From assembly GCA_903919125.1 (NCBI GenBank), contig CAIXGS010000010.1:1-63292 (forward strand): a stretch of DNA of 63,292 bases, given 5' to 3'. The position numbers and the translations under genes are program-made. Positions within the stretch are counted from its first letter, which is position 1; each line of letters opens with the position of its first letter. Of the stretch, positions 40,366 to 48,542 are shown piece after piece. The DNA comes from an uncultured Spartobacteria bacterium (lineage in GTDB: Bacteria; Verrucomicrobiota; Verrucomicrobiia; Chthoniobacterales; Chthoniobacteraceae). The notes under the pieces were generated by a model. That model had not been told where the DNA came from. It did no database searches and saw only the letters and a program-made list of their open reading frames with translations.

Positions 40366-41502
40366 CTAGGGCGCAACAGTTTCGACGTACTTGAACTGTC
40401 CGTTACGCACCTCGAGCATCACGGCGGACTTATCCGCGTTGCGCTGAGGGTTGAGTGTAATCTTGCCGGTGACTGCCGAAAAGTCCTTCGTAGCCGCAAG
40501 CGCATCCCGCAATTTTGGGCCCTCCGTGGTGCCGGCGCGCTTGATGGCGTCCGCGAGAATCATGGCGGAATCGTAGCCAAGCGCGGCCATGGCGTCGGGT
40601 TGCTCGTGGTACTTGTCGTTGAATTTTTTCAGGAACGTCTGAATCGCTGGGGCGGGATCTTCGACGGAAAAGTGATTGGAGAAAAAGGAGCCCTCCACTG
40701 CCTTGCCGCCCACTTCAACCAAAGAAGGCGAGTCCCATCCATCCCCGCCGATGAGCGGCGCCGCGATCTGCAATTCCCGAGCCTGTAATGCAATCAAGCC
40801 AGACTCCGTATAGTAGCCCGAGGCGAGTATGACGTCAGGCGTCGTCCCTTTAATCGCGGTGAGCTGCGCCTTAAAATCTTTGTCCCCTGAGGAATAACTC
40901 TGCTCGCTCACAACCGTCCCGCCGTTGACCGAGAGGTGCGCCTTGAAGAATTGTGACAACCCGACGCTATAATCCTGTTTTACGTCCGTCAAAATTGCGA
41001 CGCGCTTCCAATTCTTGGACAGAGCGAACTTGGAGAGCACCGTGCCTTGGAACGGGTCGATGAAACAGACACGGAAAACAAAATCACCCACCTCGGTCAC
41101 CTTGGGATTGGTGGAAGCTGGAGAAATCATCGGGATGCCAGCTTGCTGACAAATCGGCGCCGCCTCCAAAGAACGGGAGGACGCCACTTCCCCCAGCAAC
41201 GCCACGATGCGCTCTCGGGAAATCAACTTGCGCACCACTGTAGCAGCCTCGCCCGGTTTGCTTTGATCGTCTTCGCTCACGAGGCGCATCTTTTTTCCAA
41301 GGACGCCGCCCGCCGCGTTAATCTCGTCCACTGCCATCGCGGTACCCTTGTGCGAGGACTGGCCAAAACTCGCTGTTGCGCCCGAAAGGGAGGCGAACTC
41401 TCCGACGACAATCTCTGTCACCGCCTCGGAGGGCGCCATTTTTTTACAGGCAACAGCCGCAAACAGACAGGCAACTATGCAGAGGGATCTGGAAAGCTTC
41501 AT
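40366..41502 (-). CDS. livK: Branched-chain amino acid ABC transporter substrate-binding lipoprotein
   Basis: 378 residues from ATG 41502. The first 20 residues are a signal peptide (M-K-L-S-R-S-L-C then a hydrophobic run) ending in A-V-A-C-K-K, a plausible lipobox with Cys19. The mature part reads I-V-V-G-E-F-A-S-L-S-G-A-T-A-S-F-G and A-V-D-E-I-N-A-A-G-G-V-L-G, the type I periplasmic-binding fold of Leu/Ile/Val-binding proteins. The frame is open upstream to 41763, but that part would overlap the tyrosine kinase gene and lacks a signal peptide. First gene of the livKHMGF operon. The bound amino acid or amide is not certain. Confidence 0.9.
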   Translation of the reverse strand: MKLSRSLCIVACLFAAVACKKMAPSEAVTEIVVGEFASLSGATASFGQSSHKGTAMAVDEINAAGGVLGKKMRLVSEDDQSKPGEAATVVRKLISRERIVALLGEVASSRSLEAAPICQQAGIPMISPASTNPKVTEVGDFVFRVCFIDPFQGTVLSKFALSKNWKRVAILTDVKQDYSVGLSQFFKAHLSVNGGTVVSEQSYSSGDKDFKAQLTAIKGTTPDVILASGYYTESGLIALQARELQIAAPLIGGDGWDSPSLVEVGGKAVEGSFFSNHFSVEDPAPAIQTFLKKFNDKYHEQPDAMAALGYDSAMILADAIKRAGTTEGPKLRDALAATKDFSAVTGKITLNPQRNADKSAVMLEVRNGQFKYVETVAP

Positions 41503-41511
41503 CGTGCTTGC

Positions 41512-41541
41512 AGCATACACACGCGCCCCTTTGCTTTGCAA
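41512..41541 (-). promoter_or_regulatory. Candidate promoter of the liv operon
   Basis: On the minus strand TTGCAA (41541-41536), an 18-bp spacer and TATGCT (41517-41512) precede the livK ATG at 41502. The expected transcription start would fall only a few bases before the ATG. The 110-bp gap to the kinase gene shows nothing else. Confidence 0.35.
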
Positions 41542-41612
41542 CTGGTCGCTGGCGCATCCATTGCTTATCCCGTCCCCGCCCCCACATTCGCGTCCCAACC
41601 TCGCGCGCGACT

Positions 41613-43682
41613 TTACTCCGCTCGTCCGTAGTAGCCGTAGCCGGCCGGCACGCTCGCCCCATTGAGCACAATGCCAGCCACCGGCGTGCCGTGATCGCGC
41701 AAAAGATGGAGCGCGCGCTGGACGACTTTCCTCGGCGTCTTGCCATAACGAACGACAAAACAAACCGCATCCACCACTTCTGCAATCAACAAACTGTCAC
41801 TCACCAACTGCACCGGGGCAGAATCCACAATCAGACAATCATAACTCTCCCGCAAGGAAGTGAGCACGGATTGAATACCATGGCGCGTCAGGAGCTCGGA
41901 GGCGTCTGGCACCACCTTGCCAGCTGGGAGCAAATCGAGCCCCTCAACTGAGGTCCGCACAATAGCACCAGTCAACTGAAGATTACCTTCAAGAACATCC
42001 CCGAGACCGGGCAAATTATCGGTGCCCAACAGAGTTTTTTCCAGAGTTGGCGCCCGCAAGTCCGCATCAATGAGGAGCGTTTTAACCCCCTGCCTAGCAA
42101 GCGTGCTCGCGTACCCTATGGCACAGAAACTTTTGCCGTCTTCCGACAAGGCGCTTGTAAATAAAAAGCAGTTCCTCCCCTGCTTACGCGCCCTTAAATG
42201 CAGCGCGGTGCGCAACGTGCGAAATGCCTCCAGCCCCCCTTGCTCGGGATCGCCAATGACATCCAAAAGCGTGCGTCCTCCTCCAAGCACAAGCTTCGGA
42301 ACCGTACTCAAAACAGAAAGACCCGTGCCTCCCTCAATTTCCTCGGTGCTACGCCAGGCGCCCGCGAGCATCGTAACTCCCAAAACAGCGCCCCCACCGA
42401 CCGCAGCTCCAGCAAATAACCCAAGCGCGAGCAGCTTCAGCGCCGAGTGGGAGGTTGGAGAAGATGGCAAAGGGGCCGGCTCAAAAATACGCAAGTCACT
42501 TAATTGCAATCCCTTTGAGATGTCCGTCTCTTTTAGCCGTCGAAGAATGGACTCATATAGTGCACGGTCAGTCTCCACATCTCTCGCCAGCACCTTGAAT
42601 TTGATAGACTGCCGATTGAGCGCCAGCGCTTGTTTTTCCTGCCCCTTGAGTGCCACTTCAAAATTGCGCTCCGTCGATATAGCCCGCTCTAAATCAGAAC
42701 GCACCGTCGCGGGAATCTGCAACACCATATCCCGAAGCGCTGCTTCCGCGTCCCGCAATTGCAATTGGGCCTGAATCATCCGCGGATGTTTTTCGGTGTA
42801 CCGCAATCGCAAAGTGGACACCCGGCTTTGCAAGTCCGCTATCTGCGTGCGGGTAGCCGCGATGGTCGGGTGCTGCAACACGCTCGTTATCCGCAACAAA
42901 TTCACCGACTGACCTGCGAATCGCTCCATGTCTGCCAAGTCACTTTCCAAGCGGATTCTTACGGAGCGCGCTTCCTCAAGATTGTTCCCCTGCACCTTGA
43001 GCGCCGTGATGACTGTGTCCTGGCGGTCCTCCAATGAGGCGGACTGGTTGGACTCCTTGTAGCCCTGCAAGGCCTCTTCGCTTTTTTGAAGATGCATTTT
43101 AAGACGATCGGCTTCGGTCACCAAAAACTCTAAAGCAGCTCTCGCTCCCGCAGAACGTAAATCGAGTTGGGAGCGAATAAAAACTTCGGCCATACCGGCT
43201 GCAAGCTTCTGCGCTACAGCTGGATTGTTATGTTGAGCAAAGATATCAATCAACTGAGTGCCCCTGCGTTGTCGAACCTCGACATTCGTCCCCAGCGCTC
43301 CCATCGCGCCCTCCACGGAGAGCGGGATTGGTGAAAAATCGGGGTCTTCTTGCAGATGTAAATCATGCACCACTCGGGTTAAAAGCGACCGACTGCGGAA
43401 GGCTTCAAGAATGGTTTGCAGGCTGGTCTCAGCGGGAGAGCCCTGCGAATTTTCTGACTCAAAACCGAGCACCCTTGCATGAGGCTCCAATTGCAACACG
43501 CATTTGGATTCAAATTTAACCGGGAGACGTTTGAGATAAACTCCGGCGCACAGCAGCCCGGCGGAGGCGCACACCAGCACCACCCACGAATGTTCACGCA
43601 CGGCAACCAACATCTGATTGATGTCCAGACCGCTCGCGGGTTCACTGGACAGGCCCTGCTCGGGATAATTAAGCGTTTGCAT
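41613..43682 (-). CDS. Wzc-like polysaccharide co-polymerase / bacterial tyrosine autokinase
   Basis: 689 residues from ATG 43682; the upstream open frame overlaps the export-protein gene and is discarded. Architecture: Wzz chain-length domain with first membrane helix near residues 33-50; a long coiled-coil periplasmic part (about 150-400); a Pro-rich second helix near 410-440; a C-terminal BY-kinase domain. Walker A reads TSALSEDGKSF, Walker A' LLIDADLRAP and Walker B CLIVDSAPV. The tail G-Y-G-Y-Y-G holds three tyrosines for autophosphorylation. It controls polymer length and export together with the Wza-like protein, whose gene ends 4 bp upstream. The Walker A lacks the first Gly of the usual G-E-G-K, an oddity to note. 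Confidence 0.9.
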   Translation of the reverse strand: MQTLNYPEQGLSSEPASGLDINQMLVAVREHSWVVLVCASAGLLCAGVYLKRLPVKFESKCVLQLEPHARVLGFESENSQGSPAETSLQTILEAFRSRSLLTRVVHDLHLQEDPDFSPIPLSVEGAMGALGTNVEVRQRRGTQLIDIFAQHNNPAVAQKLAAGMAEVFIRSQLDLRSAGARAALEFLVTEADRLKMHLQKSEEALQGYKESNQSASLEDRQDTVITALKVQGNNLEEARSVRIRLESDLADMERFAGQSVNLLRITSVLQHPTIAATRTQIADLQSRVSTLRLRYTEKHPRMIQAQLQLRDAEAALRDMVLQIPATVRSDLERAISTERNFEVALKGQEKQALALNRQSIKFKVLARDVETDRALYESILRRLKETDISKGLQLSDLRIFEPAPLPSSPTSHSALKLLALGLFAGAAVGGGAVLGVTMLAGAWRSTEEIEGGTGLSVLSTVPKLVLGGGRTLLDVIGDPEQGGLEAFRTLRTALHLRARKQGRNCFLFTSALSEDGKSFCAIGYASTLARQGVKTLLIDADLRAPTLEKTLLGTDNLPGLGDVLEGNLQLTGAIVRTSVEGLDLLPAGKVVPDASELLTRHGIQSVLTSLRESYDCLIVDSAPVQLVSDSLLIAEVVDAVCFVVRYGKTPRKVVQRALHLLRDHGTPVAGIVLNGASVPAGYGYYGRAE

Positions 43683-43686
43683 AGAA

Positions 43687-44346
43687 TTAGAAAAGACTCT
43701 CCTCAACCACCACGGTGTCACCGGCTTGCAAAGCAAACCCTGGCGCCCCTTTGCTGCGTGCCATCTGCTTGGCGTCCAACTTGAAAATCTCCTCGCCTCC
43801 ACCAACCGTGGATCGTTTAACCGTGACCCGCGAGGAGTTAGCGATTCGCGAGTAACCACCAGCCAGCCCGATACCCTCCAAAAGCGAAAGCGAAGCATCA
43901 TCTGGAATATCGTAAATTCCGGGACGATTCACCTGCCCAAGCACCGTAAATCTGCGCTTACTGTAATCCATGATCCGCATCGTCACCTGCGGATGCACTA
44001 GGTACTCCTTCAACGCAGCACCAAGCACTGCGGTGGCCTCCGCAAGCGTCTTGCCACCAATGACGACACTGCCCACCATTGGGAACGAAATACACCCGTC
44101 CTTTGCCACCCGCGCAGTCGTATCTAATTCATCCTCCTGGAACACTTTCACGAGAATAAGGTCCCCTGGAGTAATTGCGTAACCTCCGGAGATGCGACGC
44201 ACCACTTCCACCCTCGCCGGCACGCCTACAGTGACCTGCGCAACCAGAGAGGCCTCTCCCTGAAAAAAAGCACCTGCAGCACAACCCGCGAAGAGCAGTC
44301 GCCCTGCAACCCCAAGGTTCCCTGAAGTATATTTATATTTGCTCAT
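43687..44346 (-). CDS. Polysaccharide export protein (Wza-like, SLBB domain)
   Basis: 219 residues. A hydrophobic N-terminal segment (about 12-28) could be a signal peptide. A Poly_export domain follows at about 55-122: Y-A-I-T-P-G-D-L-I-L-V-K-V-F, D-G-C-I-S-F-P-M-V-G and H-P-Q-V-T-M-R-I. An SLBB domain at about 130-180 reads V-L-G-Q-V-N-R-P-G-I-Y, then L-L-E-G-I-G-L-A-G-G-Y-S-R. It is much shorter than Wza (about 380 residues) and lacks the C-terminal membrane-spanning helix, so the neighbouring beta-barrel probably supplies the outer-membrane path. Confidence 0.9.
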   Translation of the reverse strand: MSKYKYTSGNLGVAGRLLFAGCAAGAFFQGEASLVAQVTVGVPARVEVVRRISGGYAITPGDLILVKVFQEDELDTTARVAKDGCISFPMVGSVVIGGKTLAEATAVLGAALKEYLVHPQVTMRIMDYSKRRFTVLGQVNRPGIYDIPDDASLSLLEGIGLAGGYSRIANSSRVTVKRSTVGGGEEIFKLDAKQMARSKGAPGFALQAGDTVVVEESLF

Positions 44347-44350
44347 ACTT

Positions 44351-45880
44351 TTAAAAACTCACATTGAAAGCCACGCCAATCCGGTTTCGCTGAAACGGAT
44401 GCCCCTGATCCCCTGAGGATAGGTTTTTGTTGTATTCATAAAACCAACCAAAAGAACATTTTCTGTTAATTAACCAATTCAGACTCAGCCGACCGTAGTA
44501 GTATTCGTCCTCCCGATTAGCCTGAACTCCCTGCGCAGCCGCATGATAATTTGCCTGCCCGTACCCTAGAGATATTGAGCCATCCACAGTGGAAGTGAGC
44601 ATCTCCCTTGCACTCAGCGCAACGGTAGTGGCTTCGTAGTTCTGTCCCTTCAATGAAGCCGAGGCGAAAGTGCGCCGACTTCCGTCAAGCGAAAGCGAGG
44701 TGCGCCCCGTCACCTGCCAGTTTGCGCCCGCATTAAAAACGGGGGTCTGCGACGAGGGCTCGCCGCCCTCAAAATGGCGCCATTCATTCCCGAAAGAGGC
44801 GCTCCACCCGAGCTTGGCCGACGGTTGGGCGACGACACGCACCAAGGCCTGATTGTAAGTCTGTCGGTTGCCCCCATCGGCTTGAAGCGTCCCCTGGGTG
44901 GAACCCAAGCCTAGCTGTAATTTCGGAGACCACTCGTAAGTTAAAAATTCCTGTACCCGGTTCTCATGCGATCCAACCAACCCGTCAAAAAGGGATTGCG
45001 TAGTGTCTCCACTCAATTCGCCACTGAGTTTTCCTGTAAATGGATAGGAAAATGTTACACCCAAGTAATTCGCCCGATGCCCCACCCGCTCCCCAGCGTC
45101 CGGCGTACTGCTTTGAGTAGACTGCGTTCCAAGTCGAAATCCTGTTTTTAGGCGACTGCCTGACCAGCCACCGTCCAACCCGATGGATTGCTCAAAAGTG
45201 CGCTGACTAGGGTAGCGGGCAAACCACGAAACGGCACCGGTGTAAGAAGCTCCCAAGCGCAAAGCCGACTCATCGGACCCCAATTGCACGCGTGCAGCGG
45301 GAACGATGCTGGATTGAAAGTCCTTACGCCTACCGGAGCTACCTAAAGAAACATTGTCATCATAGACAGTTCCAGCACTTAACTTTAACGCATAGTATAC
45401 AGGACCATGATGATGCATCTGCGAGTGTCTCGCCAACTCCGCGTAATCCGCATACTCCGAAAGGCCCCCTTGACCTGAAAACGGCCCGCCACCGCTCCCC
45501 GGAGATCCAGCGGGTGGAATTGCGGCCTCCCAAAAGCGCTGGGACGCGGCCTTAGATTCCAAAGGCGTGGGGACAGGCTCCACCGGCGCGACTGGCTCGA
45601 ATACGGGTTTGACCTTGAACGTGACCGCAAAATCCTCAACCGGAGGGATCGGTCGCACATAAAAGGCATCAGAAGGATCCGCTGCTTGAAGCGGTTTGAA
45701 AAAGAGATCCTCTCGATTTTCCGGGAGCAGCACTCCAGGAGGCCGAGGAACCGCATCGAAAACTTCCGGCGCGATATTTTCTGAGCCATCATTCGGCAAC
45801 GGCGCAGCAAGGGTGCGCATCGCCTGAAAATGCCCCAGAACAAGGGGAAGACACAGCAGGGTAGCCCTTTGATTTTTCAC
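44351..45880 (-). CDS. Outer-membrane beta-barrel protein of the polysaccharide secretion operon
   Basis: 509 residues from GTG 45880. N-terminal signal peptide (hydrophobic to about residue 25, A-A-P site), a Pro-rich linker to about 150, then alternating amphipathic strands with aromatic ends (Y-Y-A-L-K-L-S-A-G-T-V-Y-D-D-N-V, L-S-L-N-W-L-I-N). The last residues, R-I-G-V-A-F-N-V-S-F, finish in Phe, the usual mark for barrel insertion. It lies between the FecR-like gene (3-bp gap) and the Wza-like gene (4-bp gap). By position it may be the export channel, like barrels of other synthase- or Wzx-type systems; this role is inferred. Confidence 0.78.
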   Translation of the reverse strand: MKNQRATLLCLPLVLGHFQAMRTLAAPLPNDGSENIAPEVFDAVPRPPGVLLPENREDLFFKPLQAADPSDAFYVRPIPPVEDFAVTFKVKPVFEPVAPVEPVPTPLESKAASQRFWEAAIPPAGSPGSGGGPFSGQGGLSEYADYAELARHSQMHHHGPVYYALKLSAGTVYDDNVSLGSSGRRKDFQSSIVPAARVQLGSDESALRLGASYTGAVSWFARYPSQRTFEQSIGLDGGWSGSRLKTGFRLGTQSTQSSTPDAGERVGHRANYLGVTFSYPFTGKLSGELSGDTTQSLFDGLVGSHENRVQEFLTYEWSPKLQLGLGSTQGTLQADGGNRQTYNQALVRVVAQPSAKLGWSASFGNEWRHFEGGEPSSQTPVFNAGANWQVTGRTSLSLDGSRRTFASASLKGQNYEATTVALSAREMLTSTVDGSISLGYGQANYHAAAQGVQANREDEYYYGRLSLNWLINRKCSFGWFYEYNKNLSSGDQGHPFQRNRIGVAFNVSF

Positions 45881-45883
45881 AGT

Positions 45884-46855
45884 TTAAGGAATTTTTGGAT
45901 TTTGATTGGGCAACTCGGAGGATACGTCAGGGCGATCGAACTGATCGGGATTGGGCGCACTGAGCAGCGCTGCGCTCCGACGCGATTGCAGGTCAAATGG
46001 TGGGACGCGAGGCGGAGCGGCGGCGGCCTGAGGCAAATCAGCGTCCACGCCTACTAGGGAGCCGGAGCCCCCAAGCGAGTTGCCCGGAAAACTCCCGGAG
46101 GAGCCGTTGGGGTGGCCACCGAAACTCTGCGCCGACGTGCCAGCCCCTTGCGACGCGACGGTACCGAATCGAGTCAGTCCGTGCTGATAGTCCGCGCCGT
46201 CAGAACTCTGCGCGAGCAGACCTAGGCGCGGAGGAGCGCTATTACCCGCCCGCAGACTTCGACCAGCCGCCACCTCGGTGGTGACCCCAGAGGGATCTCG
46301 AACTTGGAGGCGTCCACGAAGTACACTCAACAATTCGCGACCGTCAGCAGCCACGGTGAGAGCGAATATCACATTCTTTCCAGCGATTTGAAGATCCGAG
46401 GTGCGCACTAAACAAACCGAGGTTCCAACCCGCGCAAAAAGAGTTCCCTTGCGTAAAAAGAGTCCAACCTCTGAGGGAGAACCTGCGTCATCTGAATCGC
46501 CGCCAGAACTCGTAAAGTTGGCGATGGGCGCACCGCTTTCCGAAGCTGCCAACCGCTCCAAGCTGAGCTCACCATAGGGACGCAGTTCCAAAAAGCGCTC
46601 CATTCCCTCGAGCTGAATACTGCCATCCAGCCCAGTACGAAATCTGCCTGGAGCCACAATAATCTGCCCCTCCTTAAGGGGTTCAAGAACCCCCTGCTCC
46701 TTAACTTGTGTGGCGTCGTGCGCAAGCCTGACTCTGAAAACATCAACACGAAGCCGCTCAGGCACTTGAATCTCTTGCCCGTGCGCCCCACCGTTAATGC
46801 CCGCCACAACCACCGTTGCCGCCATTACCCCCCACCCCACGTATTTCCAGTTCAT
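45884..46855 (-). CDS. Exported FecR-domain protein
   Basis: 323 residues with a signal peptide (hydrophobic at about 8-25, then A-H-G-Q-E). Residues of about 70-210 have the FecR-type pattern: G-Q-I-I-V-A-P-G-R-F-R-T, L-R-P-Y-G-E-L-S-L-E, L-F-L-R-K-G-T-L-F-A-R-V and L-L-S-V-L-R-G-R-L-Q-V, followed by E-V-A-A-G-R-S-L-R-A-G. The C-terminal third is Gly/Ser/Pro-rich and disordered-looking. FecR domains are known from iron-signalling anti-sigma regulators, but stand-alone exported ones are common in secretion clusters. No sigma factor is beside it. First gene of the export operon. Confidence 0.78.
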   Translation of the reverse strand: MNWKYVGWGVMAATVVVAGINGGAHGQEIQVPERLRVDVFRVRLAHDATQVKEQGVLEPLKEGQIIVAPGRFRTGLDGSIQLEGMERFLELRPYGELSLERLAASESGAPIANFTSSGGDSDDAGSPSEVGLFLRKGTLFARVGTSVCLVRTSDLQIAGKNVIFALTVAADGRELLSVLRGRLQVRDPSGVTTEVAAGRSLRAGNSAPPRLGLLAQSSDGADYQHGLTRFGTVASQGAGTSAQSFGGHPNGSSGSFPGNSLGGSGSLVGVDADLPQAAAAPPRVPPFDLQSRRSAALLSAPNPDQFDRPDVSSELPNQNPKIP

Positions 46856-46919
46856 GACTCACACTAAAGCGTAAATCAGACGGAAGCGAAATCGGGCCGA
46901 ACCTAGTAAAAAGTAAGCG

Positions 46920-46947
46920 AAACGCCTATCCGTGCGGGGCGTTTTTT
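46920..46947. terminator. Hairpin with T-run between DUF1080 gene and export operon
   Basis: AAACGCC (46920-46926) and GGCGTTT (46938-46944) form a stem, followed by a run of T on the plus strand. On the minus strand, where the upstream DUF1080 gene would need it, the T-run is weaker and set back by 8 nt. It may still end that transcript. Confidence 0.4.
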
Positions 46948-47043
46948 GTATGCCAGCCCGAGCTTATTCCGAGCACACTCCCGAGCGAAGACCGCCGCTC
47001 AGAGCCAATCACACGCGCTGCTAGAATCGTACGTCGACCGAGC

Positions 47044-48018
47044 TCAACGAGGTACAATCCACACATTCCGATAGCACACTGGGTTGCCATGCCCCTGCAA
47101 TTGGATGGCACCACCGGAAGGATCCTCTTTCTTGCCGCCGCCAGTAGGGCTCGGAATATCGGTCTTATCCTGAATTAGAACGCCGTTATGCTTAACAGTG
47201 ACTATTGCGTTGCTGGTTTTCTGGCCATCCCCGCCGAATTTTGCAGCTACAAAATCGATGTCGTAAGTTTGCCACTGCAAAGGTGGAAAACACATATTCA
47301 CACTGGGAGGCGTTTTGGAATAAACAGCTCCACATTCATTAGCAACACCCTTAAGTCCAAAGCTATCCAGAACCTGAATTTCGTAACGATCCTGCATATA
47401 AACCCCGCTATTCGCGCGGTCCTGCCCCCGGCCGAGCGGCTTAAACGGCAAGAGAAATTCTACATGCAACGAGTAGTCTTTAAAATCCGCCCTCTTTGTT
47501 TTGGAGCCCGAAGCCAGCAGGTTGCGGTTGAGCTCATCAAAATGTCCTCCCACAAAGGCGTCGCAATCAGTGCCGTCAAAAAGCACCACGGCATCGCTCG
47601 ACGGCTTCGCACCTAACGTAGGGCTTTCACGATGCACTTTTGACAGGCTAAACTTTCCTGTATCCCCCTCGCCAACAAAGGACTCTGGTTTGAGAACTGC
47701 CTTCCAGGCTCCGAGTGAAAACTCTACCGTGTCCCCCTTGAGCGTTCCCTCCATTTCAACCTTTTCCGACTTGTCCCAACCAGCCCCCGGCAGCCCGCCC
47801 CTGTGCACTACAGCGCGGAACGTATCATTCCCTAGAGCAATTACTTGGACACCTAAACTAGCACTGGCAAATTCGCCCTGAAAATCAATGTCACGTCCTG
47901 CCTTTCTTGCATCCTCCACCGTAAGGTAAGTAGGGATTTTTGGTTTTGTTTCCTCCGCAAAAACCGAAGGAGAGATTAAGGCGAGCGCGCTCAGCAGAAA
48001 TAGGACGGGGGATTTCAT
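47044..48018 (-). CDS. Secreted DUF1080 (3-keto-disaccharide hydrolase-like) protein
   Basis: 324 residues from ATG 48018 (MKSPVLFLLSALALISPSVFA, a clear signal peptide; the open frame upstream adds no signal). After an N-terminal domain of about 110 residues comes V-V-L-F-D-G-T-D-C-D-A-F, then D-Y-S-L-H-V-E-F-L-L-P-F. N-S-G-V-Y-M-Q-D-R-Y-E-I-Q-V-L-D-S-F-G follows, and the end is I-Q-L-Q-G-H-G-N-P-V-C-Y-R-N-V-W-I. These are the DUF1080 jelly-roll marks; members include 3-keto-glycoside hydrolases and are abundant in Planctomycetota and Verrucomicrobiota. Probably periplasmic sugar breakdown. Single-gene unit, divergent from the Dabb gene. Confidence 0.85.
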   Translation of the reverse strand: MKSPVLFLLSALALISPSVFAEETKPKIPTYLTVEDARKAGRDIDFQGEFASASLGVQVIALGNDTFRAVVHRGGLPGAGWDKSEKVEMEGTLKGDTVEFSLGAWKAVLKPESFVGEGDTGKFSLSKVHRESPTLGAKPSSDAVVLFDGTDCDAFVGGHFDELNRNLLASGSKTKRADFKDYSLHVEFLLPFKPLGRGQDRANSGVYMQDRYEIQVLDSFGLKGVANECGAVYSKTPPSVNMCFPPLQWQTYDIDFVAAKFGGDGQKTSNAIVTVKHNGVLIQDKTDIPSPTGGGKKEDPSGGAIQLQGHGNPVCYRNVWIVPR

Positions 48019-48157
48019 CGGCGAATATCTTGCGCCGCTGCAACCGATGGTCAATCCAGTAAAAACCTAAAACGAACAAGAGGCCACGGAGGAACCACAG
48101 GTTACGCCCGCTTCCCGACTTGCCCCGGAAGGAGTCGTGCATTTCACTAGCGCCCCT

Positions 48158-48457
48158 ATGTTTTCACACGTCGTTATTTTTTGGGTCCGTCCTGAAGTCG
48201 CTGATGCCACCGCCCAACTTGTCGCTGGTGCAGAAAAGTACCTGCGCTCCATTCCGGGTTTATTGAATTTCCACGTGGGCAAGATGTCGCCCAGCGAACG
48301 CCCCGTGGTGGATCAGAGCTATCAGGTGGCGTTGAACTTGCAGTTTGCCTCGAAAGCCGACGAGCACGCCTACCAGATCCACCCGCAACACATCGAGTTT
48401 GTGGAGAAAGTATTCAAGCCAACCTGCCAGAAAGCCGTCATTTACGACTTCGAATAA
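48158..48457 (+). CDS. Dabb (stress-responsive alpha-beta barrel) domain protein
   Basis: 99 residues from ATG 48158; a GTG at 48137 would add seven residues. Starts M-F-S-H-V-V-I-F-W-V, then I-P-G-L-L-N-F-H-V-G and a typical Y-Q-V-A-L-N-L-Q-F strand, with H-P-Q-H-I-E-F near the end. This is the Dabb ferredoxin-like dimeric fold. Family members range from stress proteins to small cyclases, and the function here is unknown. It precedes glyQS by 85 bp on the same strand. Confidence 0.82.
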   Translation: MFSHVVIFWVRPEVADATAQLVAGAEKYLRSIPGLLNFHVGKMSPSERPVVDQSYQVALNLQFASKADEHAYQIHPQHIEFVEKVFKPTCQKAVIYDFE

Positions 48458-48542
48458 GCCGCCCAACTTCTCCCCTGAACGCCTTCAGCCAACGGGCGTC
48501 GAGCGTTCGTCCCGTATTCAGCCACTCCTTTTCACCAGCCTT

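Noticed and set aside
41503-41763. N-terminal extension of the Liv binding protein
   Set aside because: It would overlap the tyrosine kinase gene and hide the lipoprotein signal peptide that starts at 41502.
43683-43901. N-terminal extension of the tyrosine kinase
   Set aside because: It would overlap the Wza-like gene; the start at 43682 gives a normal Wzz N-terminus.
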